A stretch of DNA of 64,000 nucleotides from Sphingomonas sp. CCH21-G11 (GTDB taxonomy: Bacteria; Pseudomonadota; Alphaproteobacteria; Sphingomonadales; Sphingomonadaceae), in the NCBI RefSeq assembly GCF_001555965.1, contig NZ_LSHX01000029.1, positions 1 to 64,000 on the forward strand, read 5' to 3'. Under the pieces are notes generated by a model. That model was not told the origin of the DNA, searched no databases, and saw nothing but the letters and a program-made list of their open reading frames with translations. Of the stretch, positions 8,778 to 15,938 are shown in pieces. The stretch's first letter is position 1. Each line of letters opens with the position of its first letter. The position numbers were made by a program, and so were the translations under genes.

Positions 8778-9383
8778 ATGACTCAGCTGACGCGCATCAG
8801 CCCGGCCATGCGGGGCGCCCGCCCCACCGCCTCGGTGCTGGTCGTCGACGACAGCCGGACCGGCCTGAATGCGATGGGCGAACGGCTCAGCCAGGCCGGC
8901 TATGCCGTCGTGCTGTGCGATCGCGGCGCCGACGCGCTCGACCTGATCGCCGGCTGCCGCTTCGACCTGCTCCTGCTCGATGTCGTGATGCCCGAAATGT
9001 CGGGGCTTCAGGTGCTGGCCGAACTGCGCGCCTCGACCGAGACCGTCGACCTGCCCGTCATGATCGTGACGGCGTACACCGATCCGGCGATCGCGCGTCA
9101 GGCCATGGCGATCGGTGCCGATGATGTCGCCACGGTCCCGATCGATTTCGAGATGCTGACGACGCGGATGGAGCGGCTGCTGCATCGCGCCGCCCGTCTC
9201 AACGAGCTGAAACGGGCCAACGCCGCGCTCGACGCGCGGATCGCCGACCGCGCGATCGAACTGGGCGAAGCCCGCGACCGTCTGGCCGCGGTGCGCGGCG
9301 ACCGTGACCGGCTCGCCGCCTCGCTGGAGGCGCTGAACCGCCACGTCCAGACGCTTACTGCTCGAACCAGCGGCGACGAATGA
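8778..9383 (+). CDS. Receiver-domain protein with C-terminal coiled coil (atypical response regulator)
   Basis: 201 residues. Residues 19-140 form a receiver domain with acidic pair D24/D25, phospho-acceptor D68 (LLLLDVVMPEMSG) and T98. The invariant lysine before the last conserved proline is replaced by valine (V120 in DDVATVPIDF). The C-terminal 60 residues (about 140-200) are charged and heptad-like, suggesting a coiled coil rather than a DNA-binding or enzymatic output. The 3' end overlaps the convergent CorA-like gene by 29 bp. The partner kinase is unknown; location after the flagellar genes hints at motility but does not prove it. Confidence 0.85.
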   Translation: MTQLTRISPAMRGARPTASVLVVDDSRTGLNAMGERLSQAGYAVVLCDRGADALDLIAGCRFDLLLLDVVMPEMSGLQVLAELRASTETVDLPVMIVTAYTDPAIARQAMAIGADDVATVPIDFEMLTTRMERLLHRAARLNELKRANAALDARIADRAIELGEARDRLAAVRGDRDRLAASLEALNRHVQTLTARTSGDE

Positions 9384-10311
9384 AATAGCCGAAGGTGGCG
9401 AGCGCCACCAAAGTCGACGCCGCCACCACGCCCCAGAACGCCCAGGGTTCATGCGCATAGGGGATGCCGTCGACGTTCATGCCGAGCAGCCCGGTCAGAA
9501 AGGTCAGCGGCAGGAACACGATCGCCACCACCGAAATCGCCAGCGCGCGCTGATCGATCAGCTCGGCGCGCAGGTCGGTCAGCGTTTCGTGCAGCAGCGC
9601 CGCGCGTTCGCGAATCGCCTCCAGCTCTTCGGCCATGCGCGCGGCGCGATCGGCGGCGGCGTTGAGGTGCAGCCGGTCTTCCTCCTCCAGCCAGCCGAAG
9701 GGGAGCAGCGACAGCTTCTCGATCGCCACCCGCTGCGGGTTGAGGAAGCGGCGATAGCCGATCGCCTGCACCCGCGCGGAGCTGACCGCGCGGCGCAGCG
9801 CGAAGACCTTGCGCGCGTCCAGCATCTCTTCGCAATCGTCGAGGTCGTCGCCCAGTTCGGCAATCACGGGGTCCAGTTCCTCGGTGATCGCGACCGCGAT
9901 CTCGGCGATCAGGTCGCCGGCATCGCGCACCTCCCCGGCGGCAACGCGCGCGCAGACCGGGCCGAGCGCATTGAGCGGCAGGCGACAGACCGACAGGACG
10001 CGCGTGCCCTGCGCATGGATCCGGATCGACGCGAGCGGGTCGGACATCGTCATGTCGGTCGACGTCGACAGCCCGCGCAGGTTGACGAGCGCCGCCTCGC
10101 CCAGCGCGTCGCAGCGCGGCCGCGTCTCGGTGGCGGTCAGCGCATCCGCGGCGAGCTCGGACAGCTTCGCCACGTTGATCAGCCAGTCGCGCGCCGCCTG
10201 AGTCGTCTCGTGCAGGTGGATCCACACCAGCTTGCCGCTCGCCACGATCGCCGCATCGGGCGTCGCTTTGGTCACCTCGGCATCGCCGACAATATAGGCA
10301 TAGCCCGCCAT
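9355..10311 (-). CDS. CorA/ZntB-family divalent metal transporter
   Basis: 318 residues. A large N-terminal cytoplasmic domain with predicted long helices precedes two C-terminal membrane helices. The signature GMN (residues 277-279, LLGMNVDGIPYA) follows the first helix, as in CorA superfamily channels; the loop after GMN resembles ZntB, a zinc transporter, as much as CorA. The start at 10311 overlaps the stop of the upstream siroheme gene (ATGA), so the two are coupled. The 3' end overlaps the convergent receiver gene. Metal specificity cannot be read from sequence. Confidence 0.88.
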   Translation of the reverse strand: MAGYAYIVGDAEVTKATPDAAIVASGKLVWIHLHETTQAARDWLINVAKLSELAADALTATETRPRCDALGEAALVNLRGLSTSTDMTMSDPLASIRIHAQGTRVLSVCRLPLNALGPVCARVAAGEVRDAGDLIAEIAVAITEELDPVIAELGDDLDDCEEMLDARKVFALRRAVSSARVQAIGYRRFLNPQRVAIEKLSLLPFGWLEEEDRLHLNAAADRAARMAEELEAIRERAALLHETLTDLRAELIDQRALAISVVAIVFLPLTFLTGLLGMNVDGIPYAHEPWAFWGVVAASTLVALATFGYFIRRRWFEQ

Positions 10312-11072
10312 CAGCCGCGCTCCACGTCTATGGTCACACCCGGTCCCGGATCGGCCGGCGGCGCGGCGCACGCGATCCGCTCCGCATCCGCGCGGGCGCG
10401 GTCCAGAATGGCGGCGGCGACCCCCGGGCGGTGGGTGACGCGATCAGCGGCGGCCAGCCAGCGCGCCTCGCGCAGCGTCAGGTCGTCGGGATCGTCGCTG
10501 CGCAGCCGGATCGCGTGAAAGGCGGCGACCGGGGCATGGGGCTCGGCAAGCCACCGGTCGAATTGTGCCCGGCCGACCGGCGCGAGCGGATCGAGTGCCC
10601 CCCCGGCGCTCAGCGCGTCGGCGATCGCCCGGCGACGCTCGGCGGTGCTCGCGAACCGGTCACGCGCCGCGCCCAGCCACTGCGCCAGATCGCCCAGCCG
10701 CGCGGGCAGCAGCAGCTCGAGCCGCTGGCGCAGCGCCGCCGCCAGGCCGGCGGAGACACCGCCCGTCGACACTGCGACCAGCACCGGATCGCGGTCGACG
10801 ATGGCCGGCAGCGTGAAATCGCACTGATCGGGGCGGTCGACCGCGTTGATCAGCACGCCGCGCGCGCGCAGCCGATCGATCGCCGCCCGCGCATCGCCGT
10901 CATCGGCGATCGCGATGATCGCCAGCCGCGCCGCGCCGCCGTCGTCCTCGCCCACGATCCGCGCACCGGCACGTTCGAGCAATCGGCGCTTGGCCTCGGC
11001 GGCCTCGCCCTCGCCCAGCAGGATGACGGGCCGTCCGGCCACCCGCATCAGGAGGGGCAGGCCCGATCGCAT
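10311..11072 (-). CDS. Siroheme synthase N-terminal domain protein (precorrin-2 dehydrogenase/ferrochelatase-like)
   Basis: 253 residues from ATG 11072; an in-frame TTG at 11096 would overlap lysA. The Rossmann motif GRPVILLGEGEAAEAKRRLL is followed by INAVDRPDQCDFTLPAIV, the conserved Asp-containing strand of the CysG N-domain/Met8p family. The enzyme oxidises precorrin-2 with NAD and can insert iron to make siroheme for sulfite or nitrite reductase. There is no uroporphyrinogen methyltransferase domain, which must be encoded elsewhere. The C-terminal 90 residues are less conserved. It starts 5 bp after lysA and overlaps the metal-transporter start. Confidence 0.82.
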   Translation of the reverse strand: MRSGLPLLMRVAGRPVILLGEGEAAEAKRRLLERAGARIVGEDDGGAARLAIIAIADDGDARAAIDRLRARGVLINAVDRPDQCDFTLPAIVDRDPVLVAVSTGGVSAGLAAALRQRLELLLPARLGDLAQWLGAARDRFASTAERRRAIADALSAGGALDPLAPVGRAQFDRWLAEPHAPVAAFHAIRLRSDDPDDLTLREARWLAAADRVTHRPGVAAAILDRARADAERIACAAPPADPGPGVTIDVERG

Positions 11073-11077
11073 CGGGT

Positions 11078-12343
11078 TCAGGCGTCCTGGAGCCAATCGG
11101 GCACGCGTTCGGCCGCGATCATCCGTTCGGGCGGGATGCGGTCGGCCACGACGGCGTAGCGGTCGCCCGACACCAGCACCTCGGGCACCAGCGCGCGGCT
11201 GTTATAGGTCGACGCCATCGTCGCGCCATAGGCCCCGGCGGTGCGAAAGATCGCCAGGTCGCCCGGCGCGACCCGGTCGATATCGCGCCCCATGCCGAAC
11301 GTATCGCCGCTTTCGCAGACTGGGCCGGCGATGTTGGCGATCATCCGCTCGCCGCTTGGCCGGACCGCGACGAAATCGTGATATGCGTCGTACAGCGCCG
11401 GGCGCATCAGGTCGTTCATCGCCGCGTCGACGATGACATAGGGATTGACCGCGCCGGGCTTGACCCAAAGCACCTCGGTCAGCAGCACCCCGGCATTGCC
11501 CGCGATCACCCGGCCGGGCTCGAACATCAGCGTGACGTCCCAGCCGCGCGTCACGCGGGCGACCATCGCGCCGAACTCGGCCGGCGTCGGCATGACGTCG
11601 CCGGGGCGATAGGGCACGCCCAGCCCGCCGCCCAGGTCGACATGGCTGATTGCATGACCGGCCCCGCGCAGATCGGCGACCAGCTGGCCCATGCGGACAT
11701 AGGCGCTCTCCAGCGGCTCGAGCCGGCCGAGCTGGCTGCCAATATGCGTGGCTACGCCGCGCAGGTTCAGGCCGGGCAGCGCCGACAGCCGCGCGAACAC
11801 GCCCGGGGCCTGGTCGATATCGATGCCGAACTTGTTTTCCTTGCGCCCGGTCGAGATCTTGGCGTGGGTGCCGGCGTCGACATCGGGATTGACCCGGATC
11901 GTCGCGGGCGCGCGCACGCCGCGCGCCGCGGCGATCTCTGCCAGCGCCACGCCCTCGGCCTCGTGCTCGATGTTGAACTGGCCGATCCCGGCATCCAGCG
12001 CGGCCTCCAGCTCGTCGCGGCGCTTGCCGACGCCGGAGAACACGATGTCGGCGGGCGCGATGCCCCCGGCGATCGCGCGCCACATCTCGCCGACCGACAC
12101 GACGTCGGCGCCATAGCCTTCGCGCGCCAGCACCTTGAGCACGCCCAGATTGGGATTGGCCTTGACCGCGAACGCCAGGTGCGTGCGGTCGAGCTCCGCC
12201 AGCCCCTCGCGGAACACGCGGGCATGGCGCTCGAACGTCGCCTGCGAATAGACATAGACGGGCGTGCCGACTTCGGCGGCGATGCGCGGCAGCGGCACGT
12301 CCTCGACGTGGAGCACGCCGTCGCGATAGGTGAAATGGTCCAT
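11078..12343 (-). CDS. lysA: Diaminopimelate decarboxylase LysA
   Basis: 421 residues, the usual length. This PLP fold-III decarboxylase converts meso-diaminopimelate to lysine. Visible are the PLP lysine K61 (LAFAVKANPNLG), the glycine-rich phosphate loop near DLGGGLGVPY, and the C-terminal GPVCESGDTFG motif whose cysteine enters the partner active site of the dimer. It lies 15 bp downstream of the small LptM-like lipoprotein gene and upstream of the siroheme gene on the same strand. Confidence 0.97.
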   Translation of the reverse strand: MDHFTYRDGVLHVEDVPLPRIAAEVGTPVYVYSQATFERHARVFREGLAELDRTHLAFAVKANPNLGVLKVLAREGYGADVVSVGEMWRAIAGGIAPADIVFSGVGKRRDELEAALDAGIGQFNIEHEAEGVALAEIAAARGVRAPATIRVNPDVDAGTHAKISTGRKENKFGIDIDQAPGVFARLSALPGLNLRGVATHIGSQLGRLEPLESAYVRMGQLVADLRGAGHAISHVDLGGGLGVPYRPGDVMPTPAEFGAMVARVTRGWDVTLMFEPGRVIAGNAGVLLTEVLWVKPGAVNPYVIVDAAMNDLMRPALYDAYHDFVAVRPSGERMIANIAGPVCESGDTFGMGRDIDRVAPGDLAIFRTAGAYGATMASTYNSRALVPEVLVSGDRYAVVADRIPPERMIAAERVPDWLQDA

Positions 12344-12358
12344 CGGGCTCCGGCGGGG

Positions 12359-12604
12359 CTAGCGGGTGGGCGGCAATTCGAACGGATCGGGCGCGCGCTC
12401 GACCGAATCGCGCAGCAATTCGTCGCTGCGCTGCGGGCGCTGTTGCGGCGTCGGCGCCAGCAGGTCGCGCGATTTCGGCGTCGCGGTCGCGCCATAGGGT
12501 GCAACCGGCAGGCTTTCGCCCTGTTGCGGGCGCAAGTCACGCCGGGCACCGCACCCGCTGAGCGCCAGCGCACACAGACCCAGCAGCATTGCCATCCGCA
12601 TCAT
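12359..12604 (-). CDS. Small LptM-like lipoprotein
   Basis: 81 residues. A short signal ([17 protein letters not shown]) ends in a lipobox with C18 as lipidated residue, followed by a Pro/Arg-rich tail with no globular domain. Size and neighbourhood match the YifL/LptM family, small lipoproteins that help LptD-LptE assembly and are often encoded near lysA or dapF. The start overlaps the argH stop (ATGA), so it is coupled to argH translation. The family assignment is by size, lipobox and context. Confidence 0.75.
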   Translation of the reverse strand: MMRMAMLLGLCALALSGCGARRDLRPQQGESLPVAPYGATATPKSRDLLAPTPQQRPQRSDELLRDSVERAPDPFELPPTR

Positions 12605-14001
12605 CGCGCCGTCTCCTGCTCGCGCGCCGCGCGCGCCGCCGCCACCGCCGCGCGCACCCGGTCGGGCGCGGTGCCGCCCAGGCTGGTGCGGCTGGCGACC
12701 GATGCGTCGACGCTGAGCACGTCATAGACCCGCGCGTCAATCCGCGCGTCGATCGCTTGCAAGGCATCGAGCGGCAGTTCGTCGAGCCGCACGCCGTCGG
12801 CCTCGGCGCGCGCCACCGCACGCCCGGTAATGTGATGCGCCTCGCGGAACGGCACGCCGGCTTCGCGCACCAGCCAGTCGGCCAGGTCGGTCGCGGTTGC
12901 ATATCCGCTCATCGCCAGCGCGCGCATCCGGTCGATGCGGAAGGTCGCGCTCTCGACCATGCCGGTCATCGCCGCGATGCTGAGCGCCAGCAGGTCGTGC
13001 GCCTCGAACACCGGCGGCTTGTCGTCCTGCATGTCCTTTGAATAAGCGAGCGGCAGCCCCTTCATCGTCACCATCAGCGCGGTGAGCGCGCCGACGATGC
13101 GCCCGGCGTGCCCGCGTACCAGCTCGGCCGCGTCGGGGTTGCGCTTTTGCGGCATGATCGAGCTGCCCGTCGACCATTGGTCGGACAGCGCGACAAAGCC
13201 GAAGGGCTGGCTCGCCCAGATCACGAACTCCTCCGCCAGCCGGCTGAGGTGCAGCGAACATTGCGCCGCCGCCATCAGGTAATCGAGCGCGAAGTCGCGG
13301 TCCGACACCGAATCGAGCGAGTTTTCGGTCGGCGCGTCAAAGCCCAGCGCCTGCGCAGTCATCTCGCGATCGATCGGAAAGCCCGTGCCCGCCAGCGCCG
13401 CGCTGCCCAGCGGACAGCGGTTCATCCGCACGCGCGCATCCGCAAATCGGCTGCGGTCGCGCGCCAGCATGGCGTGATAGGCCATCAGGTGATGGCCCAG
13501 CGTCACCGGCTGCGCCGACTGCAGGTGGGTGAAGCCCGGCATCACGCTGTCGGCATGCTCGCCCGCGCGCGCGATCAGCGCGTCCTGCAGCGCGCCCAGC
13601 CCCTGATCGACCGCGTCGATCGCGTCGCGCACCCACAGCCGGAAATCGGTCGCGACCTGGTCGTTGCGACTGCGCGCGGTGTGCAGCCGCCCGGCGACCG
13701 GGCCGATCTTTTCCGCAAGCCGCGCCTCGGTCAGCATGTGGATGTCCTCGAGCGTCAGGTCGTCGGCGATGCCGTCGCGGGCATAATCCGCCGCCACCGC
13801 ATCCAGCCCGGCCGCAATCGTCGCGGCGTCGCCCGCATCGATGATCCCGCGCGCGCCCAGCATCGCGACATGCGCCTTCGATCCCGCGATGTCCTGCCGC
13901 CACATTCGCTTGTCGAACGGGATGGAGGCATTTATCTCGCGCATCACGGCCGACGGGCCTTCGTCGAAACGCCCGCCCCACATCTGATTGGAGCCTGTCA
14001 T
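12601..14001 (-). CDS. argH: Argininosuccinate lyase ArgH
   Basis: 466 residues from ATG 14001. This fumarase/aspartase-superfamily enzyme splits argininosuccinate into arginine and fumarate. The N-terminal [11 protein letters not shown] and the superfamily signature [12 protein letters not shown] are present. A second candidate start is the ATG at 13983, which begins directly at MWGGRF. The upstream start has AGGAGAGG about 15 bases before it. With the upstream start, the start codon shares the CATG with the divergent thioredoxin gene. It is followed by the LptM-like gene and lysA. Confidence 0.95.
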   Translation of the reverse strand: MTGSNQMWGGRFDEGPSAVMREINASIPFDKRMWRQDIAGSKAHVAMLGARGIIDAGDAATIAAGLDAVAADYARDGIADDLTLEDIHMLTEARLAEKIGPVAGRLHTARSRNDQVATDFRLWVRDAIDAVDQGLGALQDALIARAGEHADSVMPGFTHLQSAQPVTLGHHLMAYHAMLARDRSRFADARVRMNRCPLGSAALAGTGFPIDREMTAQALGFDAPTENSLDSVSDRDFALDYLMAAAQCSLHLSRLAEEFVIWASQPFGFVALSDQWSTGSSIMPQKRNPDAAELVRGHAGRIVGALTALMVTMKGLPLAYSKDMQDDKPPVFEAHDLLALSIAAMTGMVESATFRIDRMRALAMSGYATATDLADWLVREAGVPFREAHHITGRAVARAEADGVRLDELPLDALQAIDARIDARVYDVLSVDASVASRTSLGGTAPDRVRAAVAAARAAREQETAR

Positions 14002-14563
14002 GCGCCCAGTGATCGCGCCTCTCCTGTTGCTCGCGCTCGTGTCCGGCGGCTGCGATAGGCAATCGCCGGGCGCGGAGCAAGCAGCCGGGGACCCCGCCGG
14101 CAACATCGCGCAAGCCGCCGCGCCCGGCAAGCTCGATCGCAGTCACAAGGGCGAGGCCGCGCCCGATTTCGCCTTCGCCACGCCCGACGGGCGCAAGGCG
14201 ACGATCGCGGCATTCAGCGGCACGCCGGTGCTGGTCAATTTGTGGGCGACGTGGTGCGCGCCGTGCATCGCCGAAATGCCGACGCTGGATGCGCTGGCGG
14301 TGCGCGAAGGCGACAGCTTGCGGGTGCTGACGATCAGCCAGGACCTGGACGGCGCGGCGAAGGTGACGCCGTTCTTCGCGGCGCGCGGGTTCAAGAAGCT
14401 GGAGCCGTGGCTGGAGCCCGACCTCCAGTTCAGCACCACTATGCAGGCCAATCTGCCGACGACGATCCTCTACGACGCGCAGGGCCGCGAAGTGTGGCGG
14501 GTCGCCGGGGGCATGGACTGGGCCGGCGCGGAAGCCGCCAGGCTGATCGCCGAGGCCGGATAA
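14000..14563 (+). CDS. TlpA-like thiol:disulfide interchange lipoprotein
   Basis: 187 residues from ATG 14000. The signal peptide ends in lipobox LVSGGC (C18), so the protein is probably membrane anchored. A thioredoxin fold carries the redox motif WCAPC (C86 and C89) in [19 protein letters not shown], and a conserved cis-proline region near NLPTTILYD. TlpA/ResA-type proteins reduce periplasmic disulfides, for example in cytochrome c maturation. It is divergent from argH with the start codons sharing CATG. Confidence 0.9.
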   Translation: MRPVIAPLLLLALVSGGCDRQSPGAEQAAGDPAGNIAQAAAPGKLDRSHKGEAAPDFAFATPDGRKATIAAFSGTPVLVNLWATWCAPCIAEMPTLDALAVREGDSLRVLTISQDLDGAAKVTPFFAARGFKKLEPWLEPDLQFSTTMQANLPTTILYDAQGREVWRVAGGMDWAGAEAARLIAEAG

Positions 14564-14659
14564 GCGCGCTTGCAAATATCAATGTCACCCCGGGTCGAGG
14601 CAATCCCGAGAGCCGGTCCCGGATTGAGCATTTGATCGCCCCGAAGCCCTCACCTTCCC

Positions 14660-14808
14660 GTCACCCCGGCCCTGTGCCGGGGTCCACGGTGCCGCAAAGC
14701 GCCGTCGCTCGCCGGTTGGCGCCGAGCCAATGCGCGGGGCAAAGGGAGCGCGCCGATGATGGAGCCGTTCGGGTCGCGCGGTGGACCCCGGCACAAGGCC
14801 GGGGTGAC
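14660..14808. repeat. Long REPIN-like element, copy 1
   Basis: The left unit (14660-14687) starts GTCACCCCGGCCCTGTGCCG and the right unit (14781-14808) is its reverse complement with one mismatch. Each unit is itself a small palindrome (CCCCGGC, 5-nt loop, GCCGGGG). About 93 bp lie between. The same architecture and total length recur at 15717-15866 and 26934-27081, with different interiors. Confidence 0.85.
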
Positions 14809-14840
14809 GAGGCGGGATAGGCGCGCTTGCGGATATCATT

Positions 14841-14917
14841 GTCACCCCGGGCTTGACCCGGGGTCTCGCTGCCTTGGGCCACGGCGCAGAAACGGGACCC
14901 CGGGTCAAACCCGAAGC
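14841..14917. repeat. Short REPIN-like element (CCCGGGCTTGACCCGGG type)
   Basis: The left unit begins GTCACCCCGGGCTTGACCCG and the right unit near 14894-14913 (GGGACCCCGGGTCAAACCCG) is its near reverse complement (19 of 21 over the core). Spacer about 25 bp. It belongs to the same general design as 18029-18108 and 21981-22063. Confidence 0.75.
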
Positions 14918-14991
14918 CACGATTGGCTTGTGTTGCGCTCTGTTTCCTACACCGCTTCCCCCGCCCGGTTGCGCCGGTTAAGGACGGTGCG

Positions 14992-15663
14992 ATGTGGATG
15001 CTGCTTCAATTCCCGCTCTGCCCCTTTTCGCGCAAGGTGCGCCTGCTGCTCGGTGAAAAGGGCGTCGGCTATGATCCGGTGCGGGAATCCCCCTGGCTGC
15101 GCCGCGACGAGTTCCTCGACCTCAATCCCGCCGGCCAGACGCCGGTGATGGTCGACACCGAACGCCAGATCGTGCTGATCGATTCCGCCGCGATCTGCGA
15201 GTTTTTCGAGGAAACGATCGATCGCAACGCGCTGATCAACGGCACCGCGATCGACCGCGCCGAAATCCGCCGGCTGGTCGCATGGTTCGACACGCAGTTC
15301 TTTCGCGACATCACCGGGCCGCTGCTGGTCGAGCGCATGGAAAAGCGCATCGTCCACCGCATGAGCCCCGACGCGCGCGTGCTGCGCGATGCGATGAAGG
15401 CGGCGGTCCAGCATCTCGACTATATCGACTATCTGCTCGATCACCGCACCTGGCTGGCCGGTTCGACGATGAGCCTCGCCGACCTGGCCGCCGCCGCGCA
15501 CATCTCGGTCGCCGACTATCTGGGCGGCATCGACTGGAAGAGCCATGAACAGGCGAAACGCTGGTACATGGTGATGAAAAGCCGCCCCAGCTTCCGCCCG
15601 CTGCTGTCCGAACGGATGGAAGGGATCACCCCGCCCGCGGATTATGAGAAGCTGGATTTGTGA
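14992..15663 (+). CDS. Glutathione S-transferase family protein, possibly FzlA-like
   Basis: 223 residues from ATG 14992; an upstream in-frame extension runs into repeat sequence and is rejected. The N-terminal thioredoxin-like domain reads LLQFPLCPFSRKVRLLLGEK, with a glutathione-site region AGQTPVMVD and an SAAICEFFEE turn; the C-terminal helical domain includes WLAGSTMSLADLAAAAHI. The Ser/Cys-containing motif and the conserved C-terminal tail (PSFRPLLSER, then PPADYEKLDL) recall FzlA, an alphaproteobacterial GST-fold protein that binds FtsZ rather than acting as a classical transferase. That subfamily call is from memory of the tail and should be treated as tentative. Confidence 0.8.
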   Translation: MWMLLQFPLCPFSRKVRLLLGEKGVGYDPVRESPWLRRDEFLDLNPAGQTPVMVDTERQIVLIDSAAICEFFEETIDRNALINGTAIDRAEIRRLVAWFDTQFFRDITGPLLVERMEKRIVHRMSPDARVLRDAMKAAVQHLDYIDYLLDHRTWLAGSTMSLADLAAAAHISVADYLGGIDWKSHEQAKRWYMVMKSRPSFRPLLSERMEGITPPADYEKLDL

Positions 15664-15716
15664 GGGGTGGGTTTAGGCTAGTCTGTCGAGCGGCTGACTG
15701 ACCATTTAATTTGATC

Positions 15717-15866
15717 GTCACCCCGGCCTTGTGCCGGGGTCCACCGCGCCGCACGTGCTGGCACCAGATCATCGCGTGATGACACGCCTTGCAACCCGGC
15801 CCCGGCCTCAATTGGCTTGCGGTGTGCTTCGCGGGGTGGTGGACCGCGGCACGAGGCCGGGGTGAC
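15717..15866. repeat. Long REPIN-like element, copy 2
   Basis: The left unit starts GTCACCCCGGCCTTGTGCCG and the right unit (about 15837-15866) is its inverse with two differences. The element is 150 bp and lies between the GST-family gene and the oligopeptidase gene, in a 275-bp gap that holds no gene. Confidence 0.85.
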
Positions 15867-15938
15867 GGAGTGGAGAGGCTTCGGCTCGTATTGAGCTCCC
15901 CCTCGACGACCCGCCACACATCCCGCTAGGGGCAGGGG

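Larger units (their letters stand above)
14564..14991. other. Gene-free interval holding several palindromic repeats
   Basis: About 430 bp without a supportable gene. It contains a direct repeat (14564-14594 against 14821-14851, GCGCGCTTGC followed by an AT-rich 10-mer and GTCACCCCGGG; three mismatches in 31), a long two-armed palindromic element (14660-14808) and a short one (14841-14917). Short open frames here are made of repeat sequence. The stretch from 14920 to 14991 probably carries the promoter of the GST gene but no clear boxes were seen. Confidence 0.8.

Noticed and set aside
14581..14613. Third palindrome of the CCCCGGGTCGAGG type after the thioredoxin gene
   Set aside because: Only one half is present and the inverse unit is missing or degenerate; described only as part of the gene-free interval.
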